Part shown: one piece after another, positions 1 to 5,851 of the stretch
How the letters are laid out: each line of letters opens with the position of its first letter
How positions within the stretch are numbered: position 1 is the first letter of the stretch
Assembly (NCBI GenBank): GCA_902474645.1
Contig: CABRWN010000128.1
Span: 1 to 6,233, forward strand
Reading direction: 5' to 3'
Length of the DNA: 6,233 nt
Source of the DNA: an uncultured Collinsella sp.
Lineage (GTDB): Bacteria > Actinomycetota > Coriobacteriia > Coriobacteriales > Coriobacteriaceae
Notes under the pieces: model-generated
What the model was told of the DNA's origin: nothing
Databases searched by the model: none
The model's input: the letters and a program-made list of their open reading frames with translations, nothing else
Made by a program: the position numbers and the translations under genes

Positions 1-2
1 GC

Positions 3-191
3 GTCATCGAGACGGCCGCCTATGAGCCCGAGGCCGATCTGCCCAACACGCCCGACTCGGTCTTTTGCTCTCACGGCGCCGGTTACACGGTCAAATGGTG
101 CGACGTGCCCGCCGCGGCGCACGTAAAGATCGATCCCGCCACCTTCCGCCCCTGGCGAGCAGCAGACGCCGAGTTTTTCGGCCACATGTGA
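3..191 (+). CDS. C-terminal end of EF-G-like translation GTPase (TetM-type family), partial
   Basis: The open frame enters from the left edge and gives 62 residues before TGA at 189-191. The tail contains PNTPDSVFCSHGAGYTVKW (about residues 14-32 of the visible part). I recognise this as the C-terminal signature of the TetM/TetW-like EF-G paralogues often annotated as translation factor GTPase family proteins. These bind the ribosome and hydrolyse GTP; some give tetracycline resistance, but many chromosomal homologues do not, and nothing here decides which. The GTPase domains lie outside the window. The final codons CAC ATG TGA run into the palindromic repeat at 185-217, so the last Met and the stop are repeat-encoded. 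The family call rests on a short tail only and is therefore moderate; that this is a coding frame is more secure. Confidence 0.65.
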   Translation, partial: VIETAAYEPEADLPNTPDSVFCSHGAGYTVKWCDVPAAAHVKIDPATFRPWRAADAEFFGHM

Positions 192-217
192 CAAAGGGAC
201 AGTTCCTTTGTCACATG
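185..217. repeat. Palindromic REP-like repeat, copy 1
   Basis: The 13-base arms CATGTGACAAAGG (185-197) and its exact reverse complement (205-217) flank a 7-base centre, GACAGTT, in which G198 and T204 could also pair as G-U. The left arm carries the stop codon of the upstream gene. There is no T-run after the right arm, so it is not a classical intrinsic terminator, although the hairpin could protect the mRNA 3' end or slow RNA polymerase. A second copy lies at 3912-3946. Read in the direction of the gene that uses its stop, the two copies share 31 bases with one difference. I recall similar elements scattered in Collinsella-type genomes; that is unverified here. Confidence 0.85.
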
Positions 218-220
218 CTA

Positions 221-250
221 TTGGTATAACTCGGTACAAGTTGGTATAAC
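221..250 (+). promoter_or_regulatory. Candidate promoter with 20-bp-spaced direct repeats
   Basis: TTGGTATAACT occurs at 221-231 and again at 241-251, exactly 20 bp apart (about two helical turns). The TTGGTA of the first copy (221-226) and the TATAAC of the second (245-250) are 18 bp apart, which makes a plausible -35/-10 pair and would place a start near 257, giving a leader of about 28 nt for the AAA+ gene. An inverted pair TGGTA (242-246) / TACCA (254-258) overlaps the second copy. Repeats of this kind often form an operator, so the AAA+/UvrA-like unit may be repressed by a regulator not encoded in this window. That is inference. Confidence 0.45.
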
Positions 251-272
251 TATTACCAGGGTTTGCCAATCC

Positions 273-279
273 GAGGAGG
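273..279 (+). promoter_or_regulatory. Ribosome binding site of the AAA+ gene
   Basis: GAGGAGG lies 5 nt before the ATG at 285. It is a near-perfect Shine-Dalgarno sequence and fixes the start of the AAA+ ATPase gene. Confidence 0.85.
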
Positions 280-284
280 CCGAC

Positions 285-1403
285 ATGAATCCAAATCCCT
301 TTAAGCCCACGGCCGGCAAGCGGCCTCCGATACTCATCGGCCGCGAGTCGGTCATCGAAGATTTCGAGGAAGGGCTCGATAACGGCGCCGGAGCGCCGGG
401 TAGGCTCATGCTCATTACGGGAAACCGCGGCTGTGGCAAGACGGTTCTCCTGCGGGAGCTGCAACGTCTAGCCAATGAGCGCGGATGGGCGGTTGTCTCC
501 GATTCCGCTTCGCTCGGCTTATGCGACCGATTGGCCGACGCGCTTCGCTCGAATAAACCCGTTGTGACGTCAATGGAGTTCGGTCCGTCGTTTGGCCGGA
601 TGTCAGTCGAGGCGGCGCGAGCAAAGGGCGAAACGTTGCGCGGGCTGGTCAACGAGCGCCTCAAGAAGCTCGGTCCAGGCAAGGGCATACTGTTTGCGAT
701 TGACGAGGCGCAATCTGCGTCTATCGAGGAACTGGCGGCTCTTGCCGTTCTCTATCAGCAGGTGCTCGGAGACCAGGATGCCACGGGCTTGTCCGATAGC
801 GACCAGCGCGGTCTTGCGCTGGTGTTCGCCGGCTTACCCAGTATGGTTGACGATCTGCTCGAAGAGCCGAGCGTGACGTTTTTGCGGCGTGCCCAGCAGC
901 GTACGTTGGGGGCGATCTCTTTGCCCAAGGTACGCGATTCGTATATCCAGACGGTCAAAGACGCTGGTCTTTACGTTGACGCGGAGACGGCGGACCTTGC
1001 GGCACACAAGAGCATGGGGCATCCATATATGGTTCAGCTGGTGGGCTATTACATGTGGCGGTCTGCTGTTCGACGCGGCTCGCAGGTCATCGAAAGGCGC
1101 GATGTCGAGGATGGCCATGCGGATGCCGTCTCCGAGTTCTACGAAGCGGTTGACGCGCCCCTGTATTACGGGCTGCGCAGTCCACAGCGCCTTTTTATCG
1201 AGGCTATGGCGGTTGACGAGAACAAACCGACGCGCATGGCGGATATCATTGAGCGTTGTGATCGTACCCAGAGCTGGGCGAGTAAATATCGCGCAAGCCT
1301 GATTCGCGAGCGCGTCATCGAGGCTGCCGGATACGGCCTCGTCTGGTTTACCGTGCCCATGCTGGGCGCGTACGTTCGCGATCGAGTTATATGGCATGAG
1401 TAG
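285..1403 (+). CDS. Orc1/Cdc6-like AAA+ ATP-binding protein with C-terminal winged helix
   Basis: The 372-residue protein shows a P-loop ATPase core. Walker A is GNRGCGKT (residues 46-53, Lys52) and Walker B is ILFAIDEAQ (135-143, catalytic Glu141). A sensor-1-like strand LVFAGLPS follows (about 179-186), then FLRRAQQR (199-206), where an arginine finger would be expected, and GHPYMVQLVGYYMW (245-258), matching the helical lid/sensor-2 region of Orc1/Cdc6-like ATPases. Residues from about 296 to the end look like a winged helix-turn-helix. There is no signal peptide or membrane segment, so it is cytoplasmic. The start is set by the strong ribosome binding site. The family is widespread in actinobacteria, usually annotated only as ATP-binding protein, and its substrate is unknown to me. 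Its stop overlaps the UvrA-like start by 8 bp, so the two are probably co-expressed. It is not an Orc1 of replication; bacteria use DnaA. A role as a regulatory or remodelling ATPase is inference. Confidence 0.8.
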   Translation: MNPNPFKPTAGKRPPILIGRESVIEDFEEGLDNGAGAPGRLMLITGNRGCGKTVLLRELQRLANERGWAVVSDSASLGLCDRLADALRSNKPVVTSMEFGPSFGRMSVEAARAKGETLRGLVNERLKKLGPGKGILFAIDEAQSASIEELAALAVLYQQVLGDQDATGLSDSDQRGLALVFAGLPSMVDDLLEEPSVTFLRRAQQRTLGAISLPKVRDSYIQTVKDAGLYVDAETADLAAHKSMGHPYMVQLVGYYMWRSAVRRGSQVIERRDVEDGHADAVSEFYEAVDAPLYYGLRSPQRLFIEAMAVDENKPTRMADIIERCDRTQSWASKYRASLIRERVIEAAGYGLVWFTVPMLGAYVRDRVIWHE

Positions 1404-3909
1404 GGTGATAAAGGTGACGGAACAGAAGATGAGCCCGCAGGCTATCGAAGTGCGCGGAGCGCGTGTCCATAACCTTAAGGACATCGATATCGATATTCCG
1501 CTGGGAAAGCTTGTGGGTATTGCCGGCGTGTCGGGCTCGGGCAAGAGTTCGCTGGCGTTGGGCGTCCTCTATGCCGAGGGCTCGCGCCGTTACCTGGAGG
1601 CACTCAGCACCTATACTCGACGTCGCCTAACGCAGGCCGAACACGCCCAGGTGGACGAGGTGCTGCACGTGCCGGCGGCGCTCGCATTGCATCAGCGCCC
1701 CAGCGTGCCGGGCGTGCGTTCTACCTTTGGCACCATGACCGAGCTCAACAATAGCCTGCGCCTGCTCTTTAGCCGCTGTGCCCATCACGTGTGCCCACAC
1801 TGCGGGGCGCGCGTGGAGCCGAGCCTTAACGTAGCGGCTGGCCTGTCGCTCACGTGCTCCGCATGCGGCCGCGAGTTCTACGCTCCGAGCGCCGAGGACC
1901 TTGCCTTTAACAGCGGCGGTGCATGCCCCACCTGTGGCGGCACCGGTGTCATGCGCGAGGTGGACGAGGCGAGCCTGGTGCCCGATGAGTCAAAGACCAT
2001 CAACGAAGGCGCGGTGCTTCCCTGGGGCACGCTCATGTGGGATCTGATGAAACAGGTGGCTGGCGAGATGGGCGTGCGCACCGACGTGCCGTTTAACCAG
2101 CTCACACCTCAAGAGCGCGACATCGTGTTCCATGGCCCGGCGGTTAAGAAGCACATTCTTTACGTTCCCAAGAACGGCGAGGGCGCTACGCCGCTCGACT
2201 TTACCTATTACAACGCCGTCTATACCGTCGAGAATGCGCTCGCCAAGGTTAAGGACGATAAGGGTTTAAAACGCGTTGCGCGCTTTTTGCGCGAGGGGCC
2301 ATGCCGCGATTGCGGCGGCACGCGTCTCTCCGAGGCTGCGCGCCTGCCTCAGGTGCGCGGTATCAATTTGGCGCAGGCCGCGGCCATGACGCTAGGCGAG
2401 GCGATTGAGTGGGTGCGCGGGGTGCCCGCATCCTTGCCAATCGAGATGCGGCCCATGGCGACGGATATATGCGATTCGTTTTTGAGCGCGGCCCGTCGTC
2501 TGGTCGACCTGGGGCTTGACTATCTCTCGCTCGACCGCGCCGGCGCCACGCTCTCCACGGGTGAACGCCAGCGCGTGCAGCTCGCTCGCGTGGTGCGCAA
2601 CCGATCGACGGGCGTGCTCTATGTGCTGGACGAGCCCTCGATTGGCTTGCATCCGGCAAATGTCGACGGTCTGGTTGGCGTGATGCGCGATTTGGTGGAT
2701 GACGGCAACACCTTGGTTGTTGTCGATCACGACACGCGCGTGCTGGCGGAAGCCGACTATCTGGTCGAGATGGGCCCCGTTGCCGGAGCGGGCGGCGGCA
2801 ATGTGATCGCCGCTGGTAGGGTAGACGAGGTCGAGCAATCGCAGGGCAGCCGTATCGCGCCGTTTTTGCGCGCCGAGCCCAAGCGCTTGCGTCCGCAGGT
2901 GACTGACGAGGAAATGTTCGACCAGGGGCATATCCACCTGGCAACCGATGCTATCCATACCGTCAAGCCGTTCGAAGTCGATATCCCGCGCGGCCGTCTC
3001 GTCGCGGTTACGGGTGTTTCGGGTTCAGGCAAGACGACGTTGGTACTCGAGACGCTCATCCCGGCACTTAAGGCGCAGGCAGCCGGCGAGCGCCTGCCGC
3101 GCCACGTGCGCTGGATCGATGCCGAGGGCATTGCACGTGCCAACCTGATTGACGCCACGCCCATCGGTGCCAACGTGCGCTCGACGGTAGCGACCTATGC
3201 CGACATCCATGATGAGCTGCGTCGCGCCTTCGCCCGTACGCCCGAAGCCAAGGCGGCCGGCTACAAGGCGGGGGCCTTTAGCTACAACACCGGCGCCTTG
3301 CGCTGCCCTACGTGTGACGGCACGGGCTCGATATCGCTCGACGTGCAGTTTTTGCCCGACGTCGAGATCGTCTGCCCGGCATGTCGCGGCTCGCGTTATG
3401 CAGACGCGGCTTCGCGTATCCATCGCGAGGGCAAGGACGGGAGTCTGCTTACGTTGCCGCAGCTCATGGACATGAGTGTGGACGAGGCCCTCGACGCTAC
3501 GGTGGGACTCAAGAAGGTTCAGGCGCGCTTGCAGACCTTGCATGACCTGGGCTTGGGCTATCTCACGCTCGGTGAGCCCACGCCGGCGCTTTCGGGCGGC
3601 GAGGCGCAGCGTCTTAAGCTCGCGAGCGAGATGGGTCGCGTGCAGGACGATGCCGTATTCGTATTCGACGAGCCCACGATCGGTCTGCATCCGCTCGATG
3701 TTCAGGTGTTGCTGAACGTGTTTGACGGCCTCGTTGCCAAGGGTGCCACGGTCATCGTAATCGAGCACGATCTCGACCTTATCCGTAACGCCGATTACGT
3801 GATCGACATGGGCCCGGGCGGTGGCGATGCGGGCGGGCAAATCGTCTGCGCCGGCACTCCGGGCGACATCGCAGTTTGCTCCGCAAGCATCACCGGCCGC
3901 TACCTATAA
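1396..3909 (+). CDS. UvrA-like tandem ABC ATPase lacking the UvrB-binding domain (UvrA2-type)
   Basis: The 837-residue protein has the full UvrA layout of two nested ABC ATPases but is about 100 residues shorter than excinuclease UvrA. ABC-1: Walker A GVSGSGKSS (44-52), Walker B VLYVLDEPS (407-415), H-loop His445, signature LSTGERQR (386-393) instead of the usual LSGGE. ABC-2: Walker A GVSGSGKTT (540-548), intact LSGGEAQR (732-739), Walker B VFVFDEP (754-760), His791. CxxC pairs occur at C133/C136, C154/C157, C177/C180, C303/C306, C637/C640 and C660/C663, including the two zinc modules. Only about 14 residues separate C136 from the first zinc-finger strand, where canonical UvrA carries its UvrB-binding domain, so that domain is missing. 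Such UvrA2/DrrC-like paralogues are linked to tolerance of DNA-damaging or DNA-binding drugs; its role here is inferred. The start is uncertain. ATG 1396 overlaps the AAA+ gene by 8 bp without its own ribosome binding site, while ATG 1429 (11 residues later) has AAGGTGA at 1411-1417 and is a real alternative. Confidence 0.9.
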   Translation: MSRVIKVTEQKMSPQAIEVRGARVHNLKDIDIDIPLGKLVGIAGVSGSGKSSLALGVLYAEGSRRYLEALSTYTRRRLTQAEHAQVDEVLHVPAALALHQRPSVPGVRSTFGTMTELNNSLRLLFSRCAHHVCPHCGARVEPSLNVAAGLSLTCSACGREFYAPSAEDLAFNSGGACPTCGGTGVMREVDEASLVPDESKTINEGAVLPWGTLMWDLMKQVAGEMGVRTDVPFNQLTPQERDIVFHGPAVKKHILYVPKNGEGATPLDFTYYNAVYTVENALAKVKDDKGLKRVARFLREGPCRDCGGTRLSEAARLPQVRGINLAQAAAMTLGEAIEWVRGVPASLPIEMRPMATDICDSFLSAARRLVDLGLDYLSLDRAGATLSTGERQRVQLARVVRNRSTGVLYVLDEPSIGLHPANVDGLVGVMRDLVDDGNTLVVVDHDTRVLAEADYLVEMGPVAGAGGGNVIAAGRVDEVEQSQGSRIAPFLRAEPKRLRPQVTDEEMFDQGHIHLATDAIHTVKPFEVDIPRGRLVAVTGVSGSGKTTLVLETLIPALKAQAAGERLPRHVRWIDAEGIARANLIDATPIGANVRSTVATYADIHDELRRAFARTPEAKAAGYKAGAFSYNTGALRCPTCDGTGSISLDVQFLPDVEIVCPACRGSRYADAASRIHREGKDGSLLTLPQLMDMSVDEALDATVGLKKVQARLQTLHDLGLGYLTLGEPTPALSGGEAQRLKLASEMGRVQDDAVFVFDEPTIGLHPLDVQVLLNVFDGLVAKGATVIVIEHDLDLIRNADYVIDMGPGGGDAGGQIVCAGTPGDIAVCSASITGRYL

Positions 3910-3911
3910 CC

Positions 3912-3946
3912 GAATGTGACAAAGGGACTGTCCCTTTGTCACATTC
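3912..3946. repeat. Palindromic REP-like repeat, copy 2, between convergent genes
   Basis: The 17-base arms GAATGTGACAAAGGGAC (3912-3928) and their exact reverse complement (3930-3946) surround a single central T (3929). The element fills the 29-bp gap between the UvrA-like stop (TAA 3907-3909) and the trmL stop (TGA on the minus strand, 3941-3939), and extends into trmL so that it encodes the final Met and stop. It can form a very stable hairpin in either transcript and may separate the convergent genes, but no U-tract follows on either side. Its central base shows it is inverted relative to copy 1. Confidence 0.9.
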
Positions 3947-4538
3947 CCGGAAAGCCTGCCTGGCGCAGGGCTTCGTAGAGGACGATGGCGGCGCTGTTGG
4001 AGAGGTTGAGGGCGCTGATGCGGTAGTCGTCCGGGTTGACGAAGTTGCCGCAGATATCCTGCTGAAGGATGGCCTCGTGGCTGTCCTGGGTATGCCCCAG
4101 CGATTCCTCGTGAGCTTCCCAAGCCTCGGCGTTATCGAGCGAGTCGCAATCGCGCAGCATCGGGATGCGCTCGCAGCGCTCGGGCGCTGCGGCGAGCAAC
4201 TCTTCGGGAATGCCCGAGCTCTCGCTGCCAAAGACCAAGAAGTCGCCGTCGCGATAGGTGCTTTGCGCATAGGTGCGGCGTGCCTTTTTGGTCAGCAGAT
4301 GCAGGCGACCATCGGAGGGGGAGAGGTCGTTGCGCGCAAGGAAATCCTCCCAGCCGGCATAGGTCGTCACGTCCAAGTTTTGCCAGTAGCCCAGGCCGGC
4401 GCGACGTACCGTCTTGTCGTCGAGCGAAAAGCCCAGCGGCTCCACCAAATGCAGGCGGGCGCCGGTGACCACGCAGGTACGGCCGATATTGCCCGTATTG
4501 GCCGGAATCTCGGGCGCATACAGCACAATGTTGAACAT
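3939..4538 (-). CDS. trmL: tRNA (cytidine/uridine-34 2'-O)-methyltransferase, SPOUT family (TrmL/YibK)
   Basis: The 199-residue SPOUT methyltransferase is predicted to methylate the ribose of the wobble nucleotide of tRNA-Leu isoacceptors using S-adenosylmethionine. Motif 1 is NTGNIGRTC (14-22), motif 2 is LVFGSESSGIPEEL (101-114) and motif 3 is ALNLSNSAAIVLYEALRQ (176-193), the last two forming the trefoil knot and cofactor pocket. E. coli TrmL has about 157 residues. The extra length here is mainly a 40-45-residue insert between motifs 2 and 3 (about 129-174). I chose ATG 4538 because AAGGAG (4548-4543) precedes it and family proteins start at this point. The upstream ATG at 4580 falls inside the terminator of the previous gene. 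The last residues, GM then stop, come from the repeat. I see no convincing promoter between the terminator and the start. Confidence 0.9.
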   Translation of the reverse strand: MFNIVLYAPEIPANTGNIGRTCVVTGARLHLVEPLGFSLDDKTVRRAGLGYWQNLDVTTYAGWEDFLARNDLSPSDGRLHLLTKKARRTYAQSTYRDGDFLVFGSESSGIPEELLAAAPERCERIPMLRDCDSLDNAEAWEAHEESLGHTQDSHEAILQQDICGNFVNPDDYRISALNLSNSAAIVLYEALRQAGFPGM

Positions 4539-4542
4539 GAAT

Positions 4543-4548
4543 CTCCTT
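4543..4548 (-). promoter_or_regulatory. Ribosome binding site of trmL
   Basis: Read on the minus strand, AAGGAG lies 4 nt before the ATG at 4538. It supports this start over the in-frame ATG at 4580, which has no such site and sits in a terminator stem. Confidence 0.75.
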
Positions 4549-4559
4549 GGCTCAGAACG

Positions 4560-4594
4560 AAAAACCACCACGAAGAGCACCTTCGTGGTGGTTT
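4560..4594 (-). terminator. Rho-independent terminator of the CobW-like GTPase gene
   Basis: A perfect 14-bp stem (4562-4575 with 4581-4594) closes a 5-nt loop. On the minus strand the 3' arm runs into five consecutive T (4564-4560, three of them within the stem). It lies about 40 bp past the CobW-like stop and about 20 bp before the trmL start, so it should separate the two transcripts, with trmL either read through or using a promoter I could not identify. Confidence 0.85.
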
Positions 4595-4598
4595 GGCG

Positions 4599-4625
4599 GT
4601 TACGTAACGGGCGGACATTTCCGCC
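4599..4625. other. Short palindrome and small hairpin after the CobW-like stop
   Basis: GTTACGTAAC (4599-4608) is a perfect 10-bp palindrome. Beside it, GGCGGA (4610-4615) and TCCGCC (4620-4625) can form a 6-bp hairpin with a 4-nt loop. Both lie between the CobW-like stop and its terminator. They could be a regulator site for trmL or just 3' UTR structure; nothing decides between these. Confidence 0.3.
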
Positions 4626-4634
4626 TCGATAAAC

Positions 4635-5765
4635 CTAGGCGCGGTGCCAGTCGGTCAGGCAGGCATCGAGGGAGGCGATGAGCGCGTCCTTGTCCATGTG
4701 ACGGCCGATGATGCACAGGCTCGTCATGCGGTCGCCCGTCTCGTCGTCCCAAATCTGCATGATCTCGGGGTTCTCGTCGATGATCTTCTGCTTCTCGCCC
4801 TCGGGCGCCGAATCGACAAACAGGCCGTTCTCCATCAGGCGCATCTGGTGGCCGGCCTGCTCAAACATGTAGCACATGTCCGGATCGCCGGTCTGCCACA
4901 GCGGACCCTTGACGCGGATGACCTCGTCGGGCCACTCCTGCTCAACAAAATTGGTGAACTTCTGCAGGTCAAACGGCTTGCGGCGCGAGTACACAAAGGT
5001 CTCGATGTCGTACTCGAGCACCTCGGGGTCGTCGTGCTCCTCGGGATGCTCCATGGCCTCGATCCAGGCGGCGGAGTTGTAGGCGCGCATAAAGTCGAAG
5101 CGGTCGGTGTCGAGCAGCTCCTCCATGGGGACCTCGCCGTTTTGGGCCTCGACAATCACGGCGTCCTTCTGCAGGCTGCGCACGATGGCCTTGAGCTCGG
5201 CGATCTGCTCGGGCGTCACGGTATCGGTCTTGTTGAGGATCAGCGTGGAGCAGAATTCGATCTGCTGGATGAGCAGGCTTTCGATGTCGTCCTCGTCGAT
5301 ATCCTCGGCCAGCAGGTCGCGACCGCCGTTGAACTCGTCGTACATGCGGGCGCAGTCGACCACGGCCACGATGTTGTCGAGCGCGAGCTTGGGCTCGCCG
5401 CCCACCTTGGCCTCGTCGCAGAAGCTCGAGATGGTGTAGGCGATGGGGATAGGCTCGCAAATGCCCGATGCCTCGATGATGATGTAGTCGAAGTTGCCCG
5501 AATCGGCGATGCCCTGCAGCTGGTTGGCCAGGTCATCCGAAAGCGTGCAGCAGATGCAGCCGTTGGTGAGCGGGATGAGGTCATCGGTCTCGGAAAGGCC
5601 GCCGTCGGCGATAAGGCTGGCGTCGACGTTGATCTCGCCGATATCGTTGACGATCACGGCGGCGCGGATGCCGCCGTCGTTAGCGAGGATGTGGTTGAGC
5701 AGCGTGGTCTTGCCGGCACCGAGGTATCCGGTAAGCATGATGATCTTCACGGGTTTGTTGGGCAT
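4635..5765 (-). CDS. COG0523/CobW-family metallochaperone GTPase
   Basis: The 376-residue cytoplasmic G3E-class GTPase belongs to a family whose members deliver metals (zinc, cobalt and others) to client proteins or assist metal homeostasis. Walker A is GYLGAGKTT (13-21). The diagnostic metal-binding CxCC motif is NGCICC (68-73, Cys70/72/73). IIIEASGICEP (95-105) fits the Walker B/switch II region and LNKTD (177-181) is the guanine-specificity motif. The CobW C-terminal domain spans roughly 250-370. The His-rich stretch of some zinc members is absent; only EHPEEHDDPE and an acidic run EDIDEDDIES are seen. The metal is unknown. I start at ATG 5765 because AAAGGAGGG sits 4 nt upstream of it. 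An in-frame ATG at 5786 would add seven residues but the ribosome binding site lies inside them. The gene has its own terminator downstream and a possible promoter upstream. Confidence 0.9.
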   Translation of the reverse strand: MPNKPVKIIMLTGYLGAGKTTLLNHILANDGGIRAAVIVNDIGEINVDASLIADGGLSETDDLIPLTNGCICCTLSDDLANQLQGIADSGNFDYIIIEASGICEPIPIAYTISSFCDEAKVGGEPKLALDNIVAVVDCARMYDEFNGGRDLLAEDIDEDDIESLLIQQIEFCSTLILNKTDTVTPEQIAELKAIVRSLQKDAVIVEAQNGEVPMEELLDTDRFDFMRAYNSAAWIEAMEHPEEHDDPEVLEYDIETFVYSRRKPFDLQKFTNFVEQEWPDEVIRVKGPLWQTGDPDMCYMFEQAGHQMRLMENGLFVDSAPEGEKQKIIDENPEIMQIWDDETGDRMTSLCIIGRHMDKDALIASLDACLTDWHRA

Positions 5766-5768
5766 GTG

Positions 5769-5777
5769 CCCTCCTTT
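5769..5777 (-). promoter_or_regulatory. Ribosome binding site deciding the CobW-like start
   Basis: Minus-strand AAAGGAGGG ends 4 nt before the ATG at 5765. The alternative ATG at 5786 has no Shine-Dalgarno sequence, so the shorter protein is preferred. Confidence 0.85.
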
Positions 5778-5820
5778 GTTAGACATGGCTTACAGCTGAA
5801 TCTTATGCCAAACGCCTGCT

Positions 5821-5850
5821 CTTATACCCACGCGCCGGCAAATAACACAA
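5821..5850 (-). promoter_or_regulatory. Candidate promoter of the CobW-like gene
   Basis: On the minus strand, TTGTGT (5850-5845) and TATAAG (5826-5821) are separated by 18 bp, just past the stop of the ArsC-like gene. They would start transcription near 5813 and leave a leader of about 48 nt. The match is moderate, and read-through from the ArsC-like gene is equally possible since no terminator separates them. Confidence 0.35.
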
Positions 5851-5851
5851 G

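Noticed and set aside
185..217. Repeat copy 1 as a classical intrinsic terminator or a CRISPR unit
   Set aside because: No T-run follows the hairpin, and there are only two copies 3.7 kb apart without regular spacers.
834..1544. Minus-strand 236-codon open frame across the AAA+/UvrA-like junction
   Set aside because: It spans two well-supported genes on the other strand and shows no motif or ribosome binding site.
2392..2958. Minus-strand open frames inside the UvrA-like gene
   Set aside because: They are GC-driven shadows of the signature and Walker B region of ABC-1, with no independent evidence.
3890..3941. C-terminal extension reading through the repeat (ending in a CDKGTVPLSH-type tail)
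   Set aside because: This tail appears only in an alternative minus-strand frame through the repeat; the true trmL frame stops at TGA within it. Such tails are likely repeat-derived artefacts.
4539..4580. Longer TrmL starting at ATG 4580
   Set aside because: The extra 14 residues would be encoded in the terminator stem and have no ribosome binding site. The family N-terminus begins at the ATG at 4538.
3876..4607. A 243-codon plus-strand open frame opposite trmL
   Set aside because: It starts inside the UvrA-like gene, crosses the repeat and the terminator, and shows no family resemblance. The antisense frame encodes a clear TrmL.
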